Shown here in pieces: positions 24,727 through 36,314 of a stretch of DNA of 64,000 bases. The DNA lies in contig CM030361.1 in assembly GCA_017893485.1 (NCBI GenBank), forward strand, positions 140,014,461 through 140,078,460, given 5' to 3'. The DNA comes from Hemerocallis citrina (taxonomy: Eukaryota > Streptophyta > Magnoliopsida > Asparagales > Asphodelaceae). The notes below the pieces were generated by a model. That model saw only the letters and a list, made by a program, of their open reading frames with translations, did not search any database and was not told where the DNA came from. Positions within the stretch are counted from its first letter, which is position 1. Each line of letters starts with the position of its first letter. A program made the translations under genes and the position numbers.

Positions 24727-24796
24727 GTTTCGAACCCTTACACCTCCGACAAGCAATAGTGGCGACCCTATGGCGCACTGGCTAGCCAGAAAGTCC
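24727..24796 (-). other. Second tRNA-like segment
   Basis: On the minus strand TGGCTAGCCAGTGCG then GGGTTCGAAACT at tRNA-like distance. It lies about 100 bases from the first and just before the point where LTR1 and LTR2 become identical. Confidence 0.35.
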
Positions 24797-25551
24797 AAGT
24801 GTGATTATTGATATCAAAATATGCTATTGCGCTTTTGTTCAACTTTTCTGTTATTCTATTATCTTCAAAAATTCGACTTTTTCTCTAATCTTTCATTAAA
24901 ATATAATTCGTTCATCTATACTGAGTCTACTCTCTCACAGTAACTCATAATTTCAGAAATCATATTTTACAAAAATATAACAAAATTTCAAATTTGTTTC
25001 TTCATATTAATAAACGCAAATTGCATTCACTTCTTTTAATCAAGGATAGCATATTATATCTTTTATAACACTCAAATGAATTCCATAGCATCAAATTTAC
25101 TTTACCAAAAAAAAATGAATTTTCTTATTAAAAAGGAAAAACTCAACAATTATCAAAATCTCTAGATTCATGTATACTAGTGCATGGTAAAAATAAATTC
25201 TTTTCTCATTTATCAACTAACAAGTTGTAATTTAATCTACCATAACATGATTCACTACTATTCACCACATCCAATAGCATATATTGTTCTACTTTATCAT
25301 AATCAAAATTTCTATGCTACTCATTTATAATTACTAGCATGCATAGTTCTAAAAAAAATTAGAAAGTAGGAGACACCCACCTCATTTGGAACTTGACTAA
25401 TGAAGGAAAGAGCACCACTTCTGGATCCAATGTCCTCCTAGATCTTCTCCTCCTAGCAATGGCCACCAAGTACAACACTCTCTTCTCTCTTTCTTTTCTT
25501 TCTCTTGATTTTCTATTCTTTTTGGTGTGTGAAATGAGAAGAAGAGAGGTA

Positions 25552-25561
25552 CTATTTATAG
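25552..25561 (-). promoter_or_regulatory. TATA box of LTR2
   Basis: CTATAAATAG on the minus strand in the same context as 19736-19745. Confidence 0.7.
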
Positions 25562-26682
25562 GATTTTGCTAGGGTTCTAATTACAAAATTTCACACCTAA
25601 TAAATTACTAAATTTAATTTACCAACACTTCATATTTCATAACTCCTAAAAACTCCTAATTTTTCATCTCCCCACTCTCTAATACTCAACTCCCATCTCT
25701 TTACATTCCAAACTCCCAACTCCAATCTCTTCCTCTCCCTCCCGGATTACAAAAGACAGCCCGGTTAAAGAAGCAATCCAGCACACAAGTGTGCTGTGTT
25801 GAATTTCCAACGTGGGCCCCCATTATAAATCTAATAATTCCTATTAACCCATTCATACCATGGGCCCCCATATACATCTCATATTCTAATCATATATAAT
25901 CCCATATAACATATCTGATTATCCCAATCAGATGAAGACCACTAACAGGGCCCCCATCTCCATAATCACACCATTCCAAATATTAACCATACACATTTCT
26001 TACCAATAGTACAACCATACTTTATTATCCATTCATATATATATATATCTACTATATGGGTATATACTATATACATCTCATTTTTTTTCAAATTACGTGT
26101 GCTACACATGCTCTGAAATTTATTTTGAAAATAAATATGTCTAAATACGTTTACCGAAAACACGTGCGTCACACGTAAAACATGAAAATGCGAAAATTGA
26201 CTTTATTGATGAAAAGTTATTAAATATAATCTAAAATAATATAAGAAAAATATATTTACTAATTTTATGTATTTCATGATGAAATCGCCACATGTAGAAA
26301 GCACGTGCATTATACGTGCAGAAAATCGAAAAATGCATTTTAATCAAAACAAGGGAAAAATAAATTTTCGTTTTATAAAATATATTTAAATACATAAAAA
26401 TAAATAATTTAAACCTATAGAAAATATTATATGTAGTGGTGGAAACACGTGCATCAAAACACGTAAAAAGCACGTAAATCCCAGGGATTGAAATATTATC
26501 TTTTAGTCGACTGAAATCAATACGGAAAATGTATAAATAATACGAATCCAAAATATGTAGTGAAACACATTACAAAAATATACGTGCATAACACCCAGGG
26601 GCAAAATTGTAATTCCAATTTTGCGGGGTGTTACAAATTCCCCCAAAATCAAAGGTCCAGATCTAACCTCACAAAACACATT

Positions 26683-26912
<230 letters not shown>

Positions 26913-29014
26913 GGGAGCGCTTCAGTTGCGCACTCTACATTACGCACTATTTGTGAGCACTCTCCCTCTGCCGTCTGATTTCGAACATGATCATGATCGA
27001 AATCGGAAGGCTCTCCTTTACCGCCATCTCACTTAAGGTGAAAGGGGTTTTAGCGTCATTTTCCTCTTCAGTTTCGATCCAAATCTCCCCCGCTCCTAAC
27101 TTCTCTCTCCCCGCTCTCATTTCTGGATCTCGAAACCCTAAATCATTTCCCTCTTTAGTTTCGATCCATATCTCCCCCGCTCCTACCTTCTCTCTCCCCG
27201 CTCTCAACTCTGGAAATCAAAAAACTAAATCATCTCTCGAACCCAAACTCTAGCTCCTCTTCAGTTTCGATCCAAATCTCCCCCGCTCCTACCTTCTCTC
27301 TCCCCGCTCTCAACTCTGGATCTCGAAACCCTAAATCATCTTTCGAACCCAAACTGAAGCTTCAAAATCCGACCACCCAAGCTCCAAATTGAAACCCAAA
27401 TTTCCCCCGCTCCTACCTTCTCTCTCCTCACTCTCAACTCTGGATCTCGAAACCCTAAATCTCTCGAACCCAAACTGTAGCTCCAAAATACGACGACCCA
27501 AGTTCCAAATCGAATCCCTAACTCCGACGATCTCAGTGTGAATTTTGTTCAGGTATAATTTTGTTCCTGTTATTCTGTTTATGTGGGTTCTTAACAGGAG
27601 TTCAGTGTGAATTTCTTTTACTATTGATTTGTTCCTACTAATTAGTGTATTAGTATGAACTGGAAACATCTTTTTGTGCTAAAAGCTATATGATCCATCA
27701 TGAATTTGAGTGGATGTGTTAGAATTATTCATACGATATACATGCATGATGTTCGTTTACCATAGGTTTATCAGTTGATGATATTTTTGTTTAAGTGTAT
27801 AGTATGTATATGACTATTTTTTTAAAGAAGGATTAGAGAAAACTTTATTACTTTATTATGTATTTTGTCCATTGACCTTGTCCTATTACTTTGATAATAG
27901 TTATGGAGAATGATGAAGGGAGCTTTAATGCCGGTGACCCTCTTTTGAGAGTACAAGAAGGTGAATTTATTCCGGTAGTTGACGGTCACTTAAAACCACA
28001 AGTAGGTATGACATTTGATACCCTTGCACAAGCCGATAATTTTTATGCAATTTATGCCAATTATGGGGGTTTTCAATTGCGTAAGGGATCAAATAAACTA
28101 AAGGATGGCAAGGTCGTTGAAAAGACATATGTTTGTAACAAAAATGTCATCAACTGATAAACCTATGGTAAACGAACATCATGCATGTATATCGTATGAA
28201 TAATTCTAACACATCCACTCAAATTCATGATGGATCATATAGCTTTTAGCACGATAAGATGTTTCCAGTTCATACTAATACACTAATAAGTAGGAACAAA
28301 TCAATAGTAAAACAAATTCACACTGAACTCCTGTTAAGAACCCACATAAACAGAATAACAGGAACAAAATTATACCTGAACAAAATTCACACTGAGATCG
28401 TCGGAGTTAGGGTTTCAGTTTGGAGCTTGGGTCGTCGTATTTTGGAGCTACAGTTTGGGTTCGAGAGATTTAGGGTTTCGAGATCCAGAGTTGAGAGCGG
28501 AGAGAGAAAAGGTAGGAGCGGGGGAGATTTGCGTTTCGATTTGGAACTTGGGTGGTCGGATTTTGGAGCTTCAGTTCGGGTTCGAGAGATGATTTAGGGT
28601 TTCGAGATCCAGAGTTGAGAGCGGGGAGAGATAAGCTAGGAGCAGGGGAGATTTGGATCAAAACTGAAGAGGAGCTAGAATTTGGGCTCGAGAGATGATT
28701 TAGGGTTTCGATTTCCAGAGTTGAGAGCGGGCAAAGAGAAGGTAGGAGCGAGGGAGATTTGGATCGAAACTACAGAGGGAAATGATTTAGGGTTTCGAGA
28801 TCTAGAAATGGGAGCAGGGAGAGAGAAGTTAAGAGCGGGAGAGATTTGGATCGAAACTGAAGAGGGAAATGTCGCTAAAACCCCTTTCACCTTAAGTGAG
28901 ACAGCGGATTAAAGGAGAGCCTTCTGATTTCGATCATGATCATGATCGAAATTGGAGGGCTGAGGGAAAGTGCGTACAAACAGTGCGTAATGTAGAGTGC
29001 GCAACTGAAGTGCA

Positions 29015-29016
<2 letters not shown>
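26913..29016. mobile_element. Long-TIR foldback element (P1), probable MULE-type, with FAR1 fragment
   Basis: The left arm (26913-27791) and the right arm (28137-29016) are near-perfect inverted copies of about 880 bases around a 345-base loop. The termini share CTTCAGTTGCGCACTC after GGNNG. Each arm holds four diverged tandem copies of a ~90-125 base unit beginning TTTCGATCCAAATCTCCCCC. Each arm also has a splice-donor-like TTCAGGTATAATTTTGT (near 27549). The loop carries part of a FAR1 DNA-binding domain, which is found in FAR1-like MULE transposases and their relatives. The flanks are TA microsatellite on both sides, so a target duplication cannot be read. It is either a deletion derivative of a FAR1-type MULE or an element that captured this exon. 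Confidence 0.8.
27903..28157 (+). pseudogene. FAR1-type DNA-binding domain fragment inside foldback element P1
   Basis: From ATG at 27903 the protein reads MENDEGSFNAGDPLL, then LKPQVGMTFDTLAQADNFYA, IYANYGGFQLRKGSNK and ends KTYVCNKNVIN-stop at 28157. The PxVGMxFxSLxxAxxFYxxYAxxxGFxxRK pattern is the start of the FAR1 domain of FAR1/FHY3 and FAR1-MULE proteins. It stops where the right arm begins, before the zinc-binding His/Cys residues are complete. A splice-acceptor-like ATAATAG precedes the ATG. Only the first third of the domain is present, so no function is expected. Confidence 0.75.

Positions 29017-29056
<40 letters not shown>
29017..29056. repeat. (TA)n between two palindromic elements
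   Basis: Pure AT dinucleotides joining P1 and element C. It is probably part of one original microsatellite that received both elements. Confidence 0.95.
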
Positions 29057-29058
<2 letters not shown>

Positions 29059-29672
29059 AAAATGCTCCATTGAAAACGGGTTTGTTTTCACAGGTTGGAA
29101 AACACCAATCTAAGCCGTTGGATTACTTTTGATCGTGATCAGCGGCTCAGATCGCCTCCGCCCATCACCCAATATCACTTAAGTGGCAGAGGATTATTTT
29201 GGGAATTTCGTCCCAAATAACTCTTCGCCTGATTCGCTCTGAAAAAATGAATATAACCTAGGCCGTTATTGGGAACAACGGCCTAGGTTATAAAAAATTA
29301 AATTATAGGCCGTTGTTTGGCCTTGTTCTAAATTTTTATAGAAATTTTATAGCCTAGGCCGTTGTTGGGAACAACGGCATAGGTTGTAAAAATTTTGAAC
29401 AAAGCCGTTGTTCCAAACAACGGCCTATAATTCAATTTTTTATAACCTAGGCCGTTGTTCCCAACAACGGCCTAGGTTATATCAATTTTTTTAGAATCTG
29501 TTCGGCAAAGAGTAATTTGGGACGAAATTCCCAAAATAACCCTCTGCTGATCAATTGAAATGGGTTATGGGGAGCTCGATCTGAGCCGCTGATCACGATC
29601 ATGAGCAATCCAACGGCTCAGATTGGTGTTTTCCAACACGTGAAAACTAGACCCGTTTTCAATGGAGCATTT

Positions 29673-29675
<3 letters not shown>
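29057..29675. mobile_element. Fully palindromic MITE with nested palindromes (element C)
   Basis: The whole 619 bases fold back: GGAAAATGCTCCATTGAAAA at the left equals the complement of the right end (GGGAAATGCTCCATTG). The arms continue through AACACCAATCT, CCGTTGGATT and TCAGCGGCTCAGATCG. The centre holds about five copies of a second palindrome. The best one (29442-29480) has an 18-base arm, ATAACCTAGGCCGTTGTT, around CCC. It is flanked by TA microsatellite on both sides and has no coding potential. The superfamily is uncertain; (TA)n insertion resembles rice Micron-type MITEs. Confidence 0.85.

Positions 29676-29736
<61 letters not shown>
29676..29736. repeat. (TA)n right of element C
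   Basis: About 60 bases of alternating T and A, the third segment of the split microsatellite. Confidence 0.95.
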
Positions 29737-29740
<4 letters not shown>

Positions 29741-30036
29741 TTCTGGAAACATGGACTTTTATTTACAACTAATTATTGTTATACTATTCAAACTTGAGCT
29801 ACATAATTGTTGATTTACTGTTTACAAGGATTTTCATATGCTGTATCGTTTTGAAGACGTGCCGTAGGCACGTACCCACGAGCAAATCTGGTATATAAAA
29901 AATTTTAAAGTTTACACTTTTAAATAACATAAAATCTATCTTTTATTTTTATATTCTTTTTAGATTTTAGAATCTAGAAAACACCAGAGAATTCGAGGAG
30001 AATCTTCAGGTTTGCAACCTGCAGTTTCTTAGAGAC
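29737..30036. other. AT-rich intron sequence
   Basis: Nothing coding. A small hairpin CGTGCCGTAGGCACG sits near 29858. Confidence 0.5.
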
Positions 30037-31083
30037 TTTTTTTTATGCAACGGATAAAGCCTTACGGCTTCAGCCTCCCAAAAAATATATAACAATAATA
30101 AAAGAGAGTACATAAGTGCCCGTTTTATGAGGAGTAAAATAGGAAATAATTACAAACGGAAAGAAACAATCGAAACAAAGTCCTGGATCAGAATGTACAC
30201 AAAACCCCAGACCGCGAACACAGGCCCCAGCACCAGAAAGCGCCGCAACCCACCATCAACGAAGAGTGGAACGGCGACGCAGGCCAAACATCCGCCCACA
30301 CCCGCGTCGCCCGAGGACCAGGAACTGGCGGCCCCCTCGCAGTAGTGGCCACCACGTCGACAAAGGGAGCAATTAGGTGGGGTGGGGGAGCAAAAAACTC
30401 TAGGGTAAGCTATCAGCAGCAGAACAGCAAGGCCACAATCAGGTGAGCCAAGCCAAAGAACTGGGCTGCAAGCAGCCCAATACAAGGCCGACAAGGCCAG
30501 CACCTCATACGGCTCAAAAAGAGTAGGGCCTAACCCCCAACATACAAACCAGAAAAACAAGGAGCAAGGTAGGGCCAATATACCCAATAGGAGCGTAAGC
30601 CCTCCATCGGCCAAGTGCCGCCCTGAAAAAAGAACAACCGCAAAATAAACACAATATGAAAAGAGCACAGACTTGAAAAAAGCAACTTCCAACATCTGAA
30701 ACAACTGAACACCCAGCCGATGATCAAGAACAACCACTGCAAAGATAGAACCATCGTAGAGAAGAGATATACAACTATCCATATAATAGAGTTAGCAATA
30801 CATAACAAGAAGAAGCAAAGAAAATAAAGAAATCCAGACCCCTTCCGTACCAGCAGCAGGGCCAGACCAGCCAACCTCCACCATATCGACATAGAAAATA
30901 AGAGCAGCAGACAGTAAAAAACCCCAACCACCAAAAACTTGCCTCAGAAGCACAGTGCCCCAACCTAGATGGCACCCAAAAAAGGTTGCCAATCAAAAGG
31001 CAACCGGAGAAGGCTAACCAAAAGGCCAGCGAACCGGAACATCAGAAAATATCTTGGCCACCACCAAAAAACCAAAAAAACCA
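30037..31083 (-). mobile_element. LINE 3' tail (5'-truncated copy)
   Basis: T-run at 30037-30044 (poly(A) on the minus strand) followed by GCCTTACGGCTTCAGCCTC. Then comes a ~1-kb stretch that is T/G-rich on the minus strand, like the 3' UTR at 11107-12305. There is no ORF2. The long hydrophobic frame on the minus strand (30782 to 30150) is a composition artefact. No target duplication was found, so the right end is approximate. Confidence 0.55.
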
Positions 31084-31305
31084 CAAGATAAACTTTGTTG
31101 TATCATAAAATATTATTTGTCAACAACCCAACTCTTCGAGTGGAAACAAATAAATCCTTAAAGATAGAGAGACTCAAAGTTCAAATATTTACGATTCCAA
31201 CTGTACATTATTCCCAACACTAATGAGTGCTTCAGAGGCAATCAAAAAAATTAAATAATTTAAGCAACTTTATTATTGTTATTGTTATCGTTCATACATT
31301 TACAG

Positions 31306-31672
31306 GTATGTAGGATTCTACAAGGGTATACAAAGTGCAGGGGCAGCTGTTGCCTGGCAAGTCGACACACGCAAAACTCCATTGCTGATTCAACTCTCCA
31401 TTAACTGGGAACTCACTACAATAAGCTATCCATTGTTGATTATATTGGTTGTGCTCGCGGTTAAAGATGTGGACACGAAGATGATGCAGAGAAGATGCCT
31501 CCTACACCTCAAGTGGAGAATGTCAATTCAAACGATATTTAATTTATCCATTTTGTTAATGGCAAATGTCAAACAGAGTATAGTATTTGTTGTGAAGGCT
31601 CACAGGGGGGGGGATAGAAAAAACAGTCCGAACGCTTTTGTTAGATGCAAAAAATACTCACACGTTATCTAA
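31306..31672 (+). pseudogene. UNC93-like protein, last exon
   Basis: After the acceptor CATTTACAG (ending 31305) the frame reads R/YVGFYKGIQSAGAAVAWQ, VDTRKTPLLIQLSINWELTT and ISYPLLIILVVLAVKD. This is the conserved C-terminal end of plant UNC93-like (DUF895) proteins, including the last transmembrane helix. The split Arg codon pairs with the donor at 7007. The frame stays open to 31672, but family resemblance ends near 31480, so the original stop is probably lost or the tail has diverged. This exon itself has no disabling change. The gene is disabled by the lesions in the upstream exon. Whether it is a remnant or still transcribed cannot be judged here. Confidence 0.85.
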
Positions 31673-32437
31673 AAATATAAAGTGAACCGAAACGGTTAGT
31701 TTTATCCGTTTACTTGACTCTCTCATCTGACTTAGCTTCGACCCATTTTGACCAACTGTCTGGATTTTGAAATACAAATTACTAAAAATACCATTCTCTT
31801 TAACTAAAATACCATATTAGATGTCCTTTATGGAAGGGTATTTTAGTAATTTTATATTTCTGTATATACAGTCAACGAGGTAAAAAAATGGGTCCAAGTC
31901 GAGTTAGAGTTTTTTTGTTTTTTTTTTTTTTTGGGCGGGGGAGAGGGGGGGCGGGTTTTGTATTTTTTCCAAAATTAAAATCATTGTCATATCTATCTTG
32001 CTATACAAAAAGTGCATTGATGTTCTGTATGTAAGACTACCTGTACTTGTTGATTAATTAGTGAAATTAGTCAAGAAGTGTGAGTTAGGTTGTGTTTAGT
32101 TATGATTCGATACGGCAAATAGATAGGTTGATACACTATAAAATGTAGATTTCTTGTATGCCTTGATCATGGTAATGTAGTGCAATGAATAGAATCAAAC
32201 ACGACAGACACGTCAGATACAAAGCGTACCTATTTTCTTTCACCAATTGAGGAGATTTAGACTTAAGAGCAGTCACTTGGATCACAGGGAGAGTGTTCAT
32301 GTTGCATGAGTTGTAATTCATTAAAAAAAAAAAAAAAAAAATCGAACGTCTTTTTTTGTTTCCCGGAAGGTGTTAATTTTTCTCTCTTTAACTTAAAGAA
32401 AATAAAATTACAACAAGTTATAATTATTTTTTTTAAA
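31673..32437. other. Former 3' flank of the UNC93-like gene, no gene seen
   Basis: AT-rich with homopolymer runs (T-run and G-rich block 31914-31958; A-run 32323-32340). It may contain the old 3' UTR. The AAAAT at 32438-32442 is the left target duplication of the following solo LTR. Confidence 0.5.
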
Positions 32438-32442
32438 AAAAT

Positions 32443-35400
32443 TGTAATCCCCGTTTTCACCTATACGATTTTTTCTGTGTATTTTCGTTTTCTTAAATTT
32501 GTTTCGTCTTAAATTTTCTTTTAAATCTCCTATTACAATCTCTCCTAATCATCAATCGTATTTTGTAGCCATTTTCAAAAGACGATATATTTTAATACAA
32601 GTTTTATTTCATTCTATATGTTTACCCTATTTCCTTATTTGGTTAATTAATTATGTTTACCCAAACAAGATATATTATAATTATACAATTATTTTAATAA
32701 GTATGTTAAACCCAAATTTTATTTGTTATATAATTTTATTATTGCTATTGTTATTATTATTATTATTATTCCTTTGATTATTTATTAATTTGTATAAGTT
32801 CCGATCTTAACTCATTTTATTATGTCCGTTTTTGTATTTGATTATCTAACTAATGTTATTACTTGATTATTTAATCTATGGTCAGCTTTTTAATATTTTA
32901 TGAATACTCTTAAAACCTACTCAAAGCCCATAGATCTTGATCCATCTATTATCATTATTATTTATTAACATGGAGCCAATTAATTTGACCCATACCCTAT
33001 AACCCGTTAACCCTCCCCTAACCCTATTTATATGCATTGTTAAACCTTAACCTTAGCACTATTCAAACCTAATTACACCCAGCAGTCGCCGAAACCCCGA
33101 GCCCTGTTCACTCGTCTTCTTCCTCGCGCCTGCGATGAAACCCAACCCCTCCGTATCTTCCCCGTCGTCTCTTCGACCCACTGCTTTCATCCCCCCCCCC
33201 CCCCCCCCCGGGTCTTCATCCCCTCCGTCGCCTAACCCCCTTCATCCCCATTGACCACCATCTTCATCTTCATCGACCCACTGTCCTCATTGCCATCCAC
33301 TGTTCACCCGTCTCCCTCCCTGCACCATTGCCGAAACCCAACACCGTCGACCACCATCTTCACCTCCTCAATCCTCTTTCTTTAATGCCAGCACCACCAT
33401 TACCGAGGCCTCCTTTTCCCCTGCTTTCCGCGACCACCTTCGAACCACCACCGCGACCCCCTACACCTTCCACAACCGTCGAGCCCCCTCATCGCCGCTG
33501 CTGCCGTCGACAACGCCAGCAAGCTTGTTGTCCCTCGTTGCTATCATTGCCATTGTTCTTTGAGCACGTGTGTGTACGGGCATCACACGTGCTTTGGTGT
33601 GCATGTGCTACTGTTGTTGTGCATTGTTGCCACCGTTGGATCTCTTCATTCATTTTCATTCACATTCAGGTTAATCGTATAAGGCAAGTTCTCTCTTGAA
33701 CCCTCTTGTTATTTCTAGTTCAAAAATTATTTTTGATTCCCGCAAGTAGCCCGTTATTCATCATACCTTTGTTTGCTTGTTACCCGTCAAAGAGACTATT
33801 ACGGATTCATCGGTGAAACCAAGTAGTAGTCCTCTTTCGTGTCTGTTTCCTTGACTCAAACCCACGTTCCGTTGCATTCATCGTGTGCATACACTACACG
33901 AACAATATTAAAATCATGTTATACATAGTAGGTTGATTTGGATGCTTTTGTTTGGATTCGAGTTGGTTCGTAGAATTAAATACTATGAATGAGATAATAT
34001 GGTCCTTTTAATAGTAGGAAATTCATTCTATTAATTAAGTAGAATTTCTGTAAATTAATTGCCATGGAATTGTACACTTGCATATTTAAATAGTTGACAA
34101 TTAACATGAATTTGCTTGCTGGCCTGCTGCCTATTTGATATTGCATTGAAGTTTTGAGTCACTTGCTTTATGAATTTGATAAAACCTTGTGAATAGATTC
34201 TGTAGCCCCATGAATCTAATTTTCAAGACTTTTGACGAATTTGGAATCCGATTTATAACTTGTAGGATATCACATTTTTAATACTATTGGGTCACAGATT
34301 TCCAGATCGATGTCTACAAGATCATTGGCATGAATTATTGATTAAAATAGATGCTAACGGTAAAGTTTAGACTTGTTATTAATCTGGATATGAATAGGCA
34401 TGATTAGGAGTCACCCTAAATTTTTGTAGAATTATTTGATAATTTTTCTGATTTAATATATTTATGCAAACATGATTCTAGATTGCTTCCTGCATGCTAG
34501 TTCAGTAAAAAAACTTCATTTTTTACCTAATTCTATTTATCATTTATTAGAACTTATTGAATGAGAATTTTAGCTCTCTGTGTCTGCAATTTAGATCATC
34601 TGATGGTTTCGCAATTGTAGCTCTCTGTTTCTGTATTTACGATATGTCGTGTGTATATGCGTTGGAACCGGCAGAGAGTCTAGTTTCTAGAACTCCTGAT
34701 TGATCTTGATTTGCTTGCCCGTAACAATGGGAAAATCTATTTTAGTACTGCAATGTCCTGCTGCCCAGAATTCGTATTTTCATACATACAAGTATAAATA
34801 GTTGCTTCTCGCATTTTATAAAGTGTATCCTACATCCTGCATTACATGACTCTTGATATCCTCTTGATCCTGTCTTGATACTCGTCCTAGTTGATGCATG
34901 TTCATGTTTAATTATTATGAAAAAGTAACAAGTCGGGGTAATAAAGGAAAGAGTCTAGTAGTGGATAATATATGAGAGTGTACTCAAAAGGATGTCCGTG
35001 TTTCTCGTAATAGTGACTCATGATTACATGATATGACTCTTGTTTACATGATACTCGATTACAAGTTATATGGAACTAAGTGCCACGTCTAGAGTCGACG
35101 GGGGCCACCTCTAGAATCCATTACATGATTACATGACATGACACGATTCTTGGTTACATGATATTATTCTTGGTTACACGTTATGCTTCCTATTAGATTC
35201 ACTAGAAGAGCCGAGTACATGACCCTATAAAATTCACCATTAGAGTCTAAACGTACACTTGTTTATATGCACCCGACCTGTGGTATGGGACGCAGGATTG
35301 CGTGCATTAGTTAGGACTTATAAAAGAATGCTCGACATAAGATTTACACTGAGCACGTGCGTGATCCATGTTCATAAGTTACATAATACCTATTGCAAGT

Positions 35401-36029
35401 TATTTGAACCTTGTTTACTTGCATACATGCTTTTTGTTACAAGTTACATGCTTCCTGTTACTCATTTACATGCTACACTTGTTATTCGTTTATATGCTAC
35501 ACTTGCTACATGTTCCATGCTTGATTACATGATTCTTGTTCACGTTGCTCGTCCTTGTCATACTTGTTTTTCTTGTTCCCTGCTTGTTGCTACTTGCTGT
35601 TTGGTTCTTGCTCTAACGGACATTTTTCCATCACTTTAGATGTTGAATTCATAGGTGCAGGAGATGAATTGGTTGAAGGGGTTGGTGAACAAATATTCTA
35701 GATGTTGAAACCGGATTCTTTTCTTTAGCATGCTTTTAGTTTCTTATTTCAAACTTTTATTGTCACTATTGTTGTTTGATTTGCACATTGTTTTCGGGCG
35801 TTTTGTCCCACAGTTTATTCCAGATTTTGGATATTAATTTGTGAATTTCTTCCATGGTTATATTTGAAGTTTATTCATGGTTTATGTGATTATATTCTTG
35901 CATGCGTGGTTGTGATTATTCATTGTATTGTTGAGTTGATCGTTATAGTTTATGAATGATGTATTATGTCGTTCGCTGAATCTTAGTTGCGTGCCTGTAC
36001 TTCTATATTTTGAAAAGCAGGGCGTAACA
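32443..36029 (+). repeat. Solo LTR, family Y (LTR5), 3587 bp
   Basis: Begins TGTAATCCCCGTTTTCACC and ends AAAGCAGGGCGTAACA. It is flanked by a perfect 5-bp duplication, AAAAT (32438-32442 and 36030-36034). No internal retrotransposon sequence is present, so this is a solo LTR left by recombination between two LTRs. It is homologous along its length to 41633-55438 (for example the phrase CAAAGAGACTATTACG at 33790 and 46465). It has a TATA box, a C-rich leader and short motif repeats of TTACATGAT type (35030-35160, 35430-35550). Confidence 0.9.
33025..33033 (+). promoter_or_regulatory. TATA box of LTR5
   Basis: TATTTATAT upstream of a C-rich leader (33075-33660). The homologous LTR6 has TATATATA in the same place (45112-45119). 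Confidence 0.55.
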
Positions 36030-36034
36030 AAAAT

Positions 36035-36314
36035 CCAAATCGAAATCCAAAGCTTCCCTTCTTATGAGATAGATGGTTATAGCTCATCTCCTGACACTGG
36101 CAGCCCATTATTTTTAAGTTGCATTAGTAACAGATTGGTAAATATTGACAATAGCACTCTCCGTTGATAAATTTCTAATTATAATAAACATATATTATGC
36201 AACATGGGTGCAGACACATTCAAAGAAGTGCCCAACCTCAAAATTTTAAAAACTCCTACATTCTAAGCCTCTTGATATGTGCTGACTGTGGACCATTACA
36301 TTTTATAACAATAA
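36035..36314. other. Unassigned flank between solo LTR and Helitron
   Basis: AT-rich, no recognised feature. Confidence 0.5.

Larger units (their letters stand above)
16985..26635 (-). mobile_element. Non-autonomous LTR retrotransposon (LARD-like), 9.65 kb, chimeric LTRs
   Basis: On the minus strand: 5' LTR (26635 to 22796), primer-binding site TGGTATCAGAGC (22793-22782), an internal region of only 1978 bases with no coding potential, a polypurine tract (20830-20818), and a 3' LTR (20817 to 16985). LTRs of 3.84 and 3.83 kb around a short non-coding centre fit the LARD class. The LTRs begin TGTAACACCCC and end GGGGCGYTACA. The U3-side halves (18997-20817 and 24813-26635) are nearly identical: 3 mismatches in the first ~220 bases I compared. 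The other halves are only distantly related. The flanks (GGTAG left, AATTC right) do not match, so there is no target duplication. Both facts point to recombination between two elements after insertion. Confidence 0.85.
22796..26635 (-). repeat. 5' LTR (LTR2) of the LARD-like element, 3840 bp
   Basis: Edges TGTAACGCCCC at 22796 and GGGGTGTTACA ending 26635. From 24813 rightward it matches LTR1. Left of that point it is a different module that keeps only short shared phrases (for example ATGTATCCCA...CTACATAGGTCCG near 23270) and lacks the GTCGAC array. It holds two tRNA-like segments and its own CTCCCTGGC repeats (23398-23455). Confidence 0.88.

Noticed and set aside
20148..26551. Paired minus-strand frames at 20148-20733 and 25966-26551 as conserved genes
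   Set aside because: They match each other only because they lie in the duplicated U3 halves of LTR1 and LTR2; AT-rich, with no domain and upstream of the LTR promoter.
30150..30782. A 210-codon minus-strand frame with apparent membrane helices
   Set aside because: T/G-rich LINE 3' UTR composition gives Leu/Phe/Val strings; similar frames occur in the related region 11686-12198 without sequence conservation.
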